DNA of 45,669 nucleotides from DASUPK01 sp035265665 (lineage in GTDB: Bacteria > Actinomycetota > Thermoleophilia > Solirubrobacterales > 70-9): positions 1 to 45,669 of the forward strand of contig DATFOK010000137.1 of NCBI GenBank assembly GCA_035265665.1, in the 5' to 3' direction. Positions 23,622 through 31,594 of this stretch are shown here, piece by piece. The translations under genes and the position numbers were made by a program. Numbering within the stretch: the stretch's first letter is position 1; each line of letters begins with the position of its first letter. The notes beneath the pieces were generated by a model. It saw only the letters and a program-made list of their open reading frames with translations, was not told the DNA's origin and made no database searches.

Positions 23622-23635
23622 TTAGGGCACCCTAA
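23622..23635. promoter_or_regulatory. DtxR/IdeR/MntR-like operator before the ZIP gene
   Basis: TTAGGGCACCCTAA is a perfect 14-bp palindrome with the TTAGG...CCTAA ends of DtxR-family boxes. It sits 26 bases upstream of the ZIP start, close to where a -35 region would be. This suggests repression when Fe or Mn is plentiful. The regulator itself is not in the window. Confidence 0.65.
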
Positions 23636-23641
23636 TTCAGC

Positions 23642-24391
23642 TCAATACCGGACCGAAGCTAGATGGAGTCCGTGCGGGGGCGCGGTCTCCCCGGCCCGCT
23701 CGCGCGGCGCGCCTTCGAGAAGCGCGGCGAAGTTCTCGATCGGCCGACGGGCGCTCGCAACCTCGAGCATCGTCCCGACCAGTACGCGGACCATGTTCCG
23801 CATGAACGCGTCGGCCTCGATCCACAGCTCGAGCACCCGACCGTGCCCGAGGGCGGCCGGCTTCTCGTGCCACTCCGCCCGCAGGATGTCCCGCTCGAAG
23901 CGGACGTGCTCGGTCTGGGTCGGGGTGAAGGCCGTGAAGTCGTGGGTACCGATCACGGCGTCGGCGCACGCCCCCAGCGCCCCTTCGTCGACGCGGTACG
24001 GCCAGTGCAGCGCGACCCCAGCCTCGAAGGGATTGGACGTTCGCTCGGCCAGGACGCGATAGCAGTAGGTTCGCGAGCGGGCATCACGCCGCGCATCGAA
24101 GCCATCGGGGACGGCCTGGCCGCTGAGCACCGCGAGGTCCTGGCCGGTGAGGGAGTTGAGCGCCCGCGCGAGCTCCGGCGGCGCCTCGCGCTGGATGACG
24201 AAGCTGGCCACCTGTCCCCAGGCATGGACCCCGGCGTCGGTCCGGCCGGCGACGGTGAGCCGCGCCGGTGAGCCGAGGATGCGCTCGAGCGCGGCCTCGA
24301 GCTCGCCCTGCACCGTCCGCACGCCCGGCTGCGCCGCCCAACCCGCGAAGCGGGAGCCGAGATAGGCGAGGTCCAGTCGCACGCTGGTCAC
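23642..24391 (-). CDS. truA: tRNA pseudouridine synthase A
   Basis: This 249-residue protein isomerises uridines 38-40 in the anticodon arm of tRNAs. The N-terminal LDLAYLGSRFAGWAAQPG, the catalytic GRTDAGVHAWGQVASF with its Asp, RSRTYCYRV, and MRNMVRVLVGTMLEV are all TruA motifs. The start is GTG. In many bacteria truA lies directly downstream of rplQ; here the same strand order is kept, but 4.8 kb of other genes separate them. The stop lies 6 bases before the operator of the ZIP gene. Confidence 0.94.
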   Translation of the reverse strand: MTSVRLDLAYLGSRFAGWAAQPGVRTVQGELEAALERILGSPARLTVAGRTDAGVHAWGQVASFVIQREAPPELARALNSLTGQDLAVLSGQAVPDGFDARRDARSRTYCYRVLAERTSNPFEAGVALHWPYRVDEGALGACADAVIGTHDFTAFTPTQTEHVRFERDILRAEWHEKPAALGHGRVLELWIEADAFMRNMVRVLVGTMLEVASARRPIENFAALLEGAPRERAGETAPPHGLHLASVRY

Positions 24392-24409
24392 GACCGCGCG
24401 ACCCTATAT

Positions 24410-24423
24410 GTGAGCGCTCTCAC
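24410..24423. promoter_or_regulatory. Palindrome between truA and a small membrane gene
   Basis: GTGAG and CTCAC flank CGCT in a perfect inverted repeat 18 bases upstream of the truA start and upstream of the divergent gene. Its form resembles operators of LacI-type or GntR-type repressors. A TATAGG lies next to it on the minus strand. Confidence 0.45.
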
Positions 24424-24432
24424 GGCACGGCG

Positions 24433-24469
24433 GAGGCCGGTCGGCGTAAGGTGTCCGGTGACCGGCCTC
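24433..24469 (+). promoter_or_regulatory. Long inverted repeat in the leader of the small membrane gene
   Basis: GAGGCCGGTC (24433-24442) and GACCGGCCTC (24460-24469) pair perfectly over 10 bp around a 17-base loop, and the right arm also contains the palindrome CCGGTGACCGG. It ends 14 bases before the ATG at 24484, just ahead of the ribosome binding site. It could be a regulatory RNA structure or an operator. Confidence 0.5.
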
Positions 24470-24483
24470 GACGAGGGAGAAAA

Positions 24484-24762
24484 ATGGCGAACACCGATAT
24501 CACCCAGCGAGCTCAGTACGAGCGCAGCGACCTGCTCGCCGGCGGAGAGGGGCTTCGGAGGGGGTCCGAGAAGGGCGCAGCGGTCTACACCGTGATTGCG
24601 CTGATCGTGGGCGTTGCCCTGTCCGTCGCCGCGCTGGCGACGATCGATAACTGGGCGCAGTGGCTCGTGCTCGGCGTGATCGTGGCCTTCACCGTCGCGC
24701 TCATGGTCGCCATCGGCCCGAACCGCAAGGGGTCGGGCTCGCAGTTCAAGGTCGGGAGATAG
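24484..24762 (+). CDS. Small membrane protein
   Basis: This 92-residue protein starts at an ATG after GAGGGAG. The first 30 residues are charged (MANTDITQRAQYERSDLL) and two membrane helices follow: VYTVIALIVGVALSVAALA and WLVLGVIVAFTVALMVAIG. The end is basic. Its last 17 bases overlap the convergent sulfatase gene. The function is unknown. Confidence 0.7.
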   Translation: MANTDITQRAQYERSDLLAGGEGLRRGSEKGAAVYTVIALIVGVALSVAALATIDNWAQWLVLGVIVAFTVALMVAIGPNRKGSGSQFKVGR

Positions 24763-26440
24763 CGGGAGCCGTCCCGCACTCCTTCATCGCCTCCTCGAGG
24801 CCCTCAGCCAGCTCGCGCCGAAGCGCCGCGGCCGCCGCATCGCGTGGCCGGCCGGAGCGCACCTCCATCAGGTTCTCCACCTCAAGCGGATCGCGGTCGA
24901 GGTCATAGAGCTCGTACTCGGTCGCCCTGCGGCCGGCGGGGTCGAAGTAGAAGGCGTACTTCGCGGTATCTGAGCGGATCGCGCGAATCCGATTCGGCTG
25001 ACCCGGCGCCTCGGTCATGGCGGTACCGGCCTGGTGGTCGTCGTAGGTGAAGTGCACGGTGTCGCGGACGGAGGCGGCCGGCGCGACGTGATCGGTCACC
25101 GGGGAGAGCTCGACCCGGGCGAGCCTGAGCGCCTCTCGCTCGGGCGCCGCCGCCTTGGCCAGCACGGGGGTCAGATCCCGGCCGCGCAGGACGTCCGGAG
25201 CCTCGATCCCTCCCAGCCGAAGCATCGTGGGAAGCACGTCCACCAGCGAGGCGAGCGCGTCGGTCTCGGCGCCGTTTGGGAACAGCACCGGGTTCGAGAT
25301 CACGAGCGGGACATTGATCGTCTCCTCGTAGGCGTTGAAGGTCTTCTGGCGCAGGCCGCCATGCGACAGCCCCATCTCGCCGTGGTCCGCGCTGCGCACC
25401 ACGACGGTGCGCGAACGCAGCGAGGCCGGATCCGAGGCGTCCCCGAGCGCCCGCAGGATGCGGCCGATCTTGGCATCCACCACCCGGTGGAGGTAGGCGT
25501 AGAAGTTGACGTAGTCGAGTTGCTCTCGGCGGTTGCGCAGCGGGCCCATATAGGCGGTCATTCCCATCTGCATGAGCGCGTGGACGGCGGGCTTTCCGGT
25601 CAGGTCCTCATCGACGGTGGGCGGCAGCTCGACGCCGAGCTCGCGGAACTCCGCCGTTGAGTACCCGCCGCGCTCGTAGGAGGCCGGGTAGCCCAGGACG
25701 TCATGCGGGTTGACCAGGGAAACGACCAGGCAGAAGGGCTCCGGCAGCTCCGCTCGGGAGAGCCAGCGCTCGACCTGGCCCGTATAGACCTCGTCCCAGC
25801 CCTGTCCCTCCCCGGCGTTGCCGCCGCCGAAGTGCTCCGCCTTCGTGTTCTCGCCCGCGTCCGGTGCCTCCCAGTCGGAGAACCCGTAGTCGCGCTCGAT
25901 CCTGCGCTCGTCGCGCTCGCCCCAGCCGCCCAGCAGGCCGTCCTCACCTGTGGAGGGGTGCGTGAGATGCCACTTGCCCTTGTAGGCGACGTGGTAGCCG
26001 GCCGAGCGAAGCACCGTGGCCAGATTGGGCAGCGCCGAAGGGAGCTCCGGCTCGTGACCCCTGCTCTCGCCGATCCGCAGCAGGCCACGCCCGAACTGGG
26101 TGAGCAGCCGGCGAGCGGGCGCCTGGCGGCGGCGCAGGATCCTGGCCATTGTGGCCGCCACCGCCGGGGCGTAGCGCGGATTCGGCCTCAGATCGGCGGC
26201 GGTCAGGGTCAGCTTCATTCCGTGCCCCGCCGGATAGAGCCCCGTGAACAGGCTCGCCCGGCTGGGCGAGCACATGGCGGTGTTGCAGAAGGCGTTCCGG
26301 AAGCCGAGACCGGTGCCCGCGAGCTCGGTGTCGTGCGGCATCAACTCCCGGAGCCAGCCCGGGTCCTCGGGCCAGTGCCGAGGTGCTCGCTGCTGGTCCG
26401 TGATCAGGACCAGGAAGTTCGGCGACCTGACGCTCCTCAC
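24746..26440 (-). CDS. Sulfatase family protein (cytoplasmic form)
   Basis: This 564-residue protein is a type I sulfatase with C57-S-P-S-R61, in which Cys57 should be converted to formylglycine. Metal ligands are expected in LVLITDQQR near the start (D15, Q16) and in VVRSADHGEMGLSHG. It has no signal peptide, unlike its partner. The start is the GTG that shares one base with the stop of the preceding sulfatase (TAGTG), so translation is coupled. A longer start at 26485 would overlap the partner's 3' end. The substrate sulfate ester or phosphonate is unknown. Related enzymes are often annotated arylsulfatase or choline sulfatase. Confidence 0.88.
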   Translation of the reverse strand: MRSVRSPNFLVLITDQQRAPRHWPEDPGWLRELMPHDTELAGTGLGFRNAFCNTAMCSPSRASLFTGLYPAGHGMKLTLTAADLRPNPRYAPAVAATMARILRRRQAPARRLLTQFGRGLLRIGESRGHEPELPSALPNLATVLRSAGYHVAYKGKWHLTHPSTGEDGLLGGWGERDERRIERDYGFSDWEAPDAGENTKAEHFGGGNAGEGQGWDEVYTGQVERWLSRAELPEPFCLVVSLVNPHDVLGYPASYERGGYSTAEFRELGVELPPTVDEDLTGKPAVHALMQMGMTAYMGPLRNRREQLDYVNFYAYLHRVVDAKIGRILRALGDASDPASLRSRTVVVRSADHGEMGLSHGGLRQKTFNAYEETINVPLVISNPVLFPNGAETDALASLVDVLPTMLRLGGIEAPDVLRGRDLTPVLAKAAAPEREALRLARVELSPVTDHVAPAASVRDTVHFTYDDHQAGTAMTEAPGQPNRIRAIRSDTAKYAFYFDPAGRRATEYELYDLDRDPLEVENLMEVRSGRPRDAAAAALRRELAEGLEEAMKECGTAPAISRP

Positions 26441-28065
26441 TACGGCTTCAAATCGCAGGAGCGGCCGCGACAGCTCTCCAGCCACCGCATCAGCGCGATC
26501 AGGTGTGCCTTCACGGTCGCGTAGGCGGGGTCCGGCGCGACGTTCTGGAGCTGGAAGGGATCGGTCCGACGGTCATAGAGCTCCTCCTCGGCGGTCTCCG
26601 TCCAGAACACATACGTGTAGCGCGGCGTGCGCACCCCCACGTAGGGCCGATCCCAGGCGTTGTTCGGAATGGCCCCCGTGAACAGCGGCCGTGGCGCTTC
26701 GATCGCGAGCGCGCGCTCGCGTAGCCGCCGGTGCCGCCTCAGCACCGGGACCAGCGAGACCCCGTCCATTCTCCGTCGCGGCTTCGCCTTGGCCAGGGCG
26801 GCCAGGGTCGGCGCCAGGTCGATGTTCGCGACCTGCTGCTTGACCCGCTTGCCCCTGGCGAAGCCGGGCCCGCGCATGATCAGAGGCACCCTCAGCGACT
26901 CCTCGTAGGGAAGGAATTTGTCGCCCGGGATGCGGTGCTCACCGTTCAGCCAGCCGTTGTCAGACGTGAAGAGGATCACGGTATTGCGCAACTGGCGCGT
27001 GCGGCGCAGCGTCTTCACGATCCGTCCGACCCAGTCATCGACTGCGCGCATCGACCCGCCGCGTCCCTCGTAGTCGAGCTGCAGCTGGGCGATCTGCTCG
27101 TCGGTCAGCGGCGGCGCTTTGCTGGTCACGTTCGAGGGCTTGTCGCCGAGGTCGGCCTCGTTGAAGCTCGGCGGCCGCGGCAGTTGAAAGCGCTTGCTGA
27201 GCTCCTCGTAGCGCTCCGGCGGCCGTGGATCGGGGCCGGGCCGCCCCATCAAGGTGGTGGCGACGTCCTCTCGGTGTGGTGAGGCCGGCGCCCACCAGAT
27301 GAAGAACGGCCGCGTCGCCCGCTTCTGCCGCCGCACCAGGCGCTCGGTGGTTCGACCGGTCACGTCGGGCGAATACTGGTCCGGGTTTCGAGCCCCCCAA
27401 TAGGTGTAGGGAGGCGGCCCCATCACGGCGCGGAGCTTGGCCAGCACGTCGGCCGCACTCTTCGCGTCCGGTGGAACGACCTGGATGTTTCCGAACGCGA
27501 CCAGCTTCTGGGCGAAGTCGGGGTCGCCCCAGGTGAGCAGCCGGCCGTTGCTGTTCATCTCGAAGTTGTAGTAGTCGTAGGCGGAGACGTCGAGCAGGGC
27601 GTGCCACTGATCGAACCCGGGCGGAACCTCGCCGCGGCCGTCCAGCGCCCCGTAGCCGTTCAGCCACTTGCCGATCAGCCCGGTGCGGTAGCCCGCCCGG
27701 TCGAGCCAGGTTGCGAGCGTGTTCTTTCGCCCCTCCATCCCGTACCAACCCTCGGGGAAGAAGTTCCCCGTCACGCCGTGGTTGTGGGCGTACTGGCCGG
27801 TGAGGAAGGTCGCCCGCGAGGGGCAGCAGAGCGGGAACGAGGTGATCGTGTTGGTGAAGCTCGTCCCCTGCTTGGCGAGCAGCTTCCTCGTCTTCGGCAT
27901 GAAGACGAGGTCGCCCTGGGTCATGTCGTCGGTCATCACGACGAGGATGTTCGGGCGGCCATCGTTCCCGGTTCCGACCGGCCGGGCGTGCGCGGATCCC
28001 GCGGCCAGCACAAGGATCAGGGCAACCGGGCCGAGCAGCGCCGTGAGCTTCCCTCCTCCACGCAT
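26440..28065 (-). CDS. Secreted sulfatase
   Basis: This 541-residue protein has an N-terminal signal peptide (LLGPVALILVLAAGSAHA, about residues 10-27). The sulfatase domain has metal-binding D46-D47 (NILVVMTDDMTQ), C80-C-P-S-R84 with Cys80 the formylglycine precursor, and the downstream ILFTSDNGWLNGEH. It should hydrolyse sulfate esters outside the cell and is close in style to bacterial N-acetylglucosamine-6-sulfatase-like enzymes. It is the first gene of a two-sulfatase transcript. A near-consensus promoter with an internal palindrome places transcription start only a few bases before its ATG, so the message may be leaderless. Confidence 0.9.
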   Translation of the reverse strand: MRGGGKLTALLGPVALILVLAAGSAHARPVGTGNDGRPNILVVMTDDMTQGDLVFMPKTRKLLAKQGTSFTNTITSFPLCCPSRATFLTGQYAHNHGVTGNFFPEGWYGMEGRKNTLATWLDRAGYRTGLIGKWLNGYGALDGRGEVPPGFDQWHALLDVSAYDYYNFEMNSNGRLLTWGDPDFAQKLVAFGNIQVVPPDAKSAADVLAKLRAVMGPPPYTYWGARNPDQYSPDVTGRTTERLVRRQKRATRPFFIWWAPASPHREDVATTLMGRPGPDPRPPERYEELSKRFQLPRPPSFNEADLGDKPSNVTSKAPPLTDEQIAQLQLDYEGRGGSMRAVDDWVGRIVKTLRRTRQLRNTVILFTSDNGWLNGEHRIPGDKFLPYEESLRVPLIMRGPGFARGKRVKQQVANIDLAPTLAALAKAKPRRRMDGVSLVPVLRRHRRLRERALAIEAPRPLFTGAIPNNAWDRPYVGVRTPRYTYVFWTETAEEELYDRRTDPFQLQNVAPDPAYATVKAHLIALMRWLESCRGRSCDLKP

Positions 28066-28074
28066 CGCGACCTG

Positions 28075-28103
28075 ATGCTACGGTGTGTGTCACACGCTGT
28101 CAA
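28075..28103 (-). promoter_or_regulatory. Sulfatase promoter with palindromic operator in the spacer
   Basis: On the minus strand TTGACA (28098-28103) and TAGCAT (28075-28080) are separated by exactly 17 bases. The spacer contains GTGTG-T-CACAC (28085-28095 on the plus strand), a perfect 11-base palindrome. The regulator gene starts 12 bases beyond the -35 element on the other strand. A TetR dimer bound here would block RNA polymerase and its own promoter region. Confidence 0.8.
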
Positions 28104-28114
28104 CACTCCCGCCA

Positions 28115-28756
28115 ATGCCTCGCACCCAAACTCCTACACGAGCCCAGCGCCAGCGCCTCAGCCGCGACGAGGTCCGCGAGCGGCTGATCGCCGCCACCAC
28201 CGAGCTCGTCCGCGACCGTTCCTTCTACGAGCTCAGCGTCGCCGAGGTGACCGAGCACGCGGGAATCGAGCGCACGATCTTTTACCGCCACTTCGACGAT
28301 CTGGCCGACCTGCTCCTGCGCGCGGCGACCGACGCGATCGGAAGCCTCTACGCGGCCCAGGTCGAGTTGGACGCCGAACGAGAGGAGGGCGACATCGAGG
28401 CCGTCCGAGCGGCCATCGAGCCGGCCGTCCGGGTGTATCAGCGCCACGGTCCCGTGCTTCGCGCCGTGACCGAGGCAGGTGCCTCGAACCCTCGGATCGC
28501 CGCGGGCGGCGCCGAGCTGCGCCGTCGCTTCAACGAGCTCGCCACCGACTCGCTCGGCGGACTGCCCGGTCTGCGGGAGAACCCGCCCGCCGACGTCGCC
28601 GAGAGCGCGCGGGCGCTCAACCTGCTGAACGAGGCCTACCTGCGCGACGCCTTCGGCCGCGAGCCCCGAGTATCGGCCGAGTCCGCCGTGCAGACCCTGA
28701 CCGAGATCTGGGCGGCCTTTCTCGACCGGAGCGCCCCCCGCGCCGGAGACGCCTGA
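28115..28756 (+). CDS. TetR/AcrR family transcriptional regulator
   Basis: This 213-residue protein has the N-terminal TetR helix-turn-helix: RDEVRERLIAATTELVRDRS, ELSVAEVTEHAGIERTIFY, and RHFDDLADLLLRA. The C-terminal ligand-binding domain is helical, and its ligand cannot be told. The ATG at 28115 leaves the palindrome free as an operator; the longer GTG at 28085 would start inside it. It is divergent from two sulfatase genes and likely controls them and itself. It shares a base with the ATG of the next gene (TGATG), so the two are coupled. Confidence 0.88.
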   Translation: MPRTQTPTRAQRQRLSRDEVRERLIAATTELVRDRSFYELSVAEVTEHAGIERTIFYRHFDDLADLLLRAATDAIGSLYAAQVELDAEREEGDIEAVRAAIEPAVRVYQRHGPVLRAVTEAGASNPRIAAGGAELRRRFNELATDSLGGLPGLRENPPADVAESARALNLLNEAYLRDAFGREPRVSAESAVQTLTEIWAAFLDRSAPRAGDA

Positions 28757-29163
28757 TGCCCCTCGAGCCGAGCCCGGAGCAACTCGCCGAGATGCAGGCT
28801 ATCGCCAGCGGGCCTGAGGACGGGCCGCTGGTGATGCTCAACCTGAACCGCTACCGGGATCCCGCCGCCTACGGGCGGTACGGCGAGGTCGCCCAGCGGG
28901 TCGTGGAGCGCGTCGGCGGCCGCATCCTCTGGCATGCCCCTGTGAAGGGCACCGTTATCGGCGAGGGCGAGGAGCGCTTCGACGACTTGATCGCTGTCTG
29001 GTACCCGAGCGCAGCGGCCTTCCTCTTGCTCGTGGCGGACCCGGAGATCCTCGAGGCCCGCACGCACAGGCTGGACGGACTCGAGCGAGCTGTGCTGCTC
29101 CGCTGCGACGCGGCCGTCGAGCCCGTGCTGGGACTCGATGCAGCCGGTATCAGCGAGGGCTAG
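28756..29163 (+). CDS. DUF1330-like small protein
   Basis: This 135-residue protein has the dimeric ferredoxin-like fold pattern of DUF1330 and related proteins. GPLVMLNLNRYRDPAAYGRY begins it, then RVGGRILWHAPVKGTVIGEG, and FDDLIAVWYPSAAAFLLLVA with a final helix. The start overlaps the TetR stop by one base, so it is probably co-expressed with the regulator. The function is unknown; related small proteins bind or turn over small hydrophobic compounds. Its stop overlaps the convergent rplQ stop by 4 bases. Confidence 0.72.
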   Translation: MPLEPSPEQLAEMQAIASGPEDGPLVMLNLNRYRDPAAYGRYGEVAQRVVERVGGRILWHAPVKGTVIGEGEERFDDLIAVWYPSAAAFLLLVADPEILEARTHRLDGLERAVLLRCDAAVEPVLGLDAAGISEG

Positions 29164-29513
29164 ACCAGCTCGAGGAAGACCATCTCCGCGGAGTCGCTCC
29201 GCCTCGGGCCGAGCTTGACGATCCGCGTGTAGCCGCCCGCCCGCTGCGAGTAGCGCGGCGCGATCTCCTCGAACAGCTTGTGGACAGCGAACTTGTCGTT
29301 GTGGAGCGCCGAGAGCGCCTGGCGCCGAGCGTGCAGATCCCCCCGCTTGGCGAGGGTGATCAGCTTCTCGAACTCGGGCCGCAATGCCTTCGCCTTGGGC
29401 TGAGTGGTGCGGATTCGCTCGTGCTCGATCAGCTGCTTCGACATCGTGCGAAGCAGCGACTTGCGATGAGCCGCGTCCCGGCTCAGCTTGCCTCTCTTGC
29501 GCTGGTGCCTCAT
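29160..29513 (-). CDS. rplQ: 50S ribosomal protein L17
   Basis: The 117-residue L17 begins MRHQRKRGKLSRDAAHRKSL, with the family's HRKSLLRTMSKQLIEHERI and AKALRPEFEKLITLAKRG, and it ends with a strand-rich region. The protein binds near the exit tunnel of the large subunit. It is the last ribosomal gene of the alpha operon, 29 bases after rpoA. truA is not its neighbour here. Confidence 0.96.
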   Translation of the reverse strand: MRHQRKRGKLSRDAAHRKSLLRTMSKQLIEHERIRTTQPKAKALRPEFEKLITLAKRGDLHARRQALSALHNDKFAVHKLFEEIAPRYSQRAGGYTRIVKLGPRRSDSAEMVFLELV

Positions 29514-29542
29514 CGCGTCGCTCCGGCCGGGACTCTGGTGCC

Positions 29543-30535
29543 CTAGTCCTGGCGCAGCGAGAGGCCGCGTGCGCGGAGGGTCTCCTGGACCTCCTCGATC
29601 GACTTACGACCGAAGTTCGGGATCGCGTTGAGCTCCGACTCCGACTTCCGCACGAGCTCGCCGACGGTCTGAATGCCGGCCCGCTTCAGGCAGTTGTAGG
29701 AGCGGACGCCCAGCTCGAGCTCCTCGATCAGGATCTCATCGAGCCCGTCGGCGCCCGGAACTGCGGCCGCCTCGCCGGCGCCCGCGCCGTCGGTCGCTGC
29801 GATCGCACCCTCGCCGCGCAGCTCATCCACGCGGTCGGCGGTCGTGAAGATCGCCAGGCTCTTGATCAGGATCTCGGCGGCCTCGCGCAGCGCGGCCCCC
29901 GGCTCGATCGAGCCGTCGGTCTCGACCTCGAGCGTGAGCTTGTCGAAGTCGGTCCGCTGGCCGACTCGGGCGGAGTCGACCGAGTAGGCGGCGCGGCGAA
30001 TCGGCGAGAAGATCGAGTCGATCGGGACAACGCCGATCGGCTTGTCGTCCGACTTGTTCTCGTCCGCCGGGGAGTAGCCCCGGCCTCGACCGATGGTCAG
30101 GTACATCTCGAGCTTGGTCTTCTTCTCGAGCGTCGCGATCGGAGCCTCGGGGTTGAGGATCTCCACGCCCGCGGGCAGGTCGATGTCCTTGGCCTTGACC
30201 TCGCCCGGGCCGGTGGCGACCAGTGGGGTCTCGACCTCATCGGCATCGGTGTGCATCCGGACGACGACATCCTTCAGGTTGAGGACCAGGTCGGTGACGT
30301 CCTCCTTCAGCCCCGGAATTGTCGAGAACTCGTGGGCCACGCCCTCGATGCGGACGCTGGTGATCGCTGCGCCCCCGAGGGACGAGAGCAGCACGCGGCG
30401 GAGGCTGTTGCCGAACGTGTAGCCGAAGCCCTTGTCGAGGGGCTCGATGGTGAAGGTCCCCTTGTTGTCGTCGGCATCCTCGCCCGCGATCTTCGGGACT
30501 TGGAAATCTGGCAGGGTGGTCATCGCTTCCATCAC
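29543..30535 (-). CDS. rpoA: RNA polymerase alpha subunit
   Basis: This 330-residue subunit starts the assembly of RNA polymerase. The N-terminal domain, with GFGYTFGNSLRRVLLSSLGG and DLPAGVEILNPEAPIATLE, is followed by an Ala/Gly-rich linker (about residues 240-262), and the C-terminal domain is EELELGVRSYNCLKRAGI to GRKSIEEVQETLRARGLSL. The start is GTG at 30535 or the ATG one codon later. It lies between rpsD and rplQ as in most bacteria. Confidence 0.97.
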   Translation of the reverse strand: MMEAMTTLPDFQVPKIAGEDADDNKGTFTIEPLDKGFGYTFGNSLRRVLLSSLGGAAITSVRIEGVAHEFSTIPGLKEDVTDLVLNLKDVVVRMHTDADEVETPLVATGPGEVKAKDIDLPAGVEILNPEAPIATLEKKTKLEMYLTIGRGRGYSPADENKSDDKPIGVVPIDSIFSPIRRAAYSVDSARVGQRTDFDKLTLEVETDGSIEPGAALREAAEILIKSLAIFTTADRVDELRGEGAIAATDGAGAGEAAAVPGADGLDEILIEELELGVRSYNCLKRAGIQTVGELVRKSESELNAIPNFGRKSIEEVQETLRARGLSLRQD

Positions 30536-30558
30536 TTCTCTTTCTTCCTGGTGGGGGG

Positions 30559-31179
30559 TTACTTCGAGTACAGCTCGACGATGAGCTGTTCCTCGACCGG
30601 CGCCGAGATCTCGCTCCTCTCGGGGAGCCTCAGCACCTTGGCGTTAAGTGAGTCGTGGTCGGCCTGCAGCCACGCGGGCACTCCGGACGTCAGTTCGGTC
30701 GCATCGCGGACCACGTCGGTGGCCGCGCTGTTGGGCTTGATCGTGATCACGTCGTCCGGCTTCACCTGATAGCTGGGAATGTCTACGCGGCGGCCGTTCA
30801 CCGTCCAGTGGCCGTGACTGACCAGCTGCCTGGCCTGACGGCGTGAGGCGGCGAATCCGAGGCGCACGAGGACGTTGTCCAGGCGGCACTCGAGCAGCCG
30901 CAGCAGGTTCTCGCCGGTGACTCCCTCTTGGCGGCTCGCCTTGTCGTAGTAGCCCGCAAACTGCTTCTCGAGCACCTGGTAGTAGCGCTTGGCCTTCTGC
31001 TTCTCGCGCAGCTGCGCCCGGTACTCGGACTGCCTCATCCGGCCGCGGCCGTGCTCGCCGGGCGGATAAGAGCGGCGCTCCACGCCACACTTGTCCGTGA
31101 AGCAGCGGGCGCCCTTCAGAAACAGCTTCTGTCCCTCGCGGCGGCACTGCTTGCACTGGGCTCCGGTGTCGCGGGCCAT
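30559..31179 (-). CDS. rpsD: 30S ribosomal protein S4 (zinc-binding form)
   Basis: This 206-residue S4 nucleates the 30S 5' domain and can bind its own message in other bacteria. Residues C9, C12, C26 and C31 (QCKQC...RCFTDKC) form a four-cysteine zinc site, so this is the C+ form rather than the zinc-free paralogue. The S4 RNA-binding domain is LECRLDNVLVRLGFAASRRQ. The start overlaps the rpsK stop by one base. Confidence 0.97.
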   Translation of the reverse strand: MARDTGAQCKQCRREGQKLFLKGARCFTDKCGVERRSYPPGEHGRGRMRQSEYRAQLREKQKAKRYYQVLEKQFAGYYDKASRQEGVTGENLLRLLECRLDNVLVRLGFAASRRQARQLVSHGHWTVNGRRVDIPSYQVKPDDVITIKPNSAATDVVRDATELTSGVPAWLQADHDSLNAKVLRLPERSEISAPVEEQLIVELYSK

Positions 31180-31574
31180 CAGACACGCCTCCGCTTGCGG
31201 GGGCGGCAGCCGTTGTGGGCCTGCGGAGTCACGTCCTTCACCGTCGTCACATCGAGGCCGGCGGCCTGCAGCGAGCGGATCGCGGTCTCGCGGCCGGAGC
31301 CGGCGCCCTTGGCGAACACCTCGACGCGCTCGAGACCGTGCTCCATGCCCTTCTTGGCGGCCGAGTCGGCCGTCACCTGGGCGGCGAAGGGCGTCGACTT
31401 GCGGGACCCCTTGAAGCCGGCCGAGCCGGCGGACTCCCAGGCGAGCACGTTGCCCTCGGTGTCCGTCAGGGTGACGATGGTGTTGTTGAACGAAGTCTTG
31501 ATGTGGGCCTGGCCATAGGTGACGTTCTTGCGGACCTTGCGGCGCGAGCGACCCTTCTTCGGAGCTGGCGGCAT
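31179..31574 (-). CDS. rpsK: 30S ribosomal protein S11
   Basis: The 131-residue S11 contains VTYGQAHIKTSFNNTIVTLT and GSGRETAIRSLQAAGLDV, and ends TPQAHNGCRPRKRRRV. It forms part of the platform of the small subunit. It follows rpsM after 20 bases and overlaps rpsD by one base. Confidence 0.97.
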   Translation of the reverse strand: MPPAPKKGRSRRKVRKNVTYGQAHIKTSFNNTIVTLTDTEGNVLAWESAGSAGFKGSRKSTPFAAQVTADSAAKKGMEHGLERVEVFAKGAGSGRETAIRSLQAAGLDVTTVKDVTPQAHNGCRPRKRRRV

Positions 31575-31594
31575 CTAGCGAATTCCTCCGTGAC

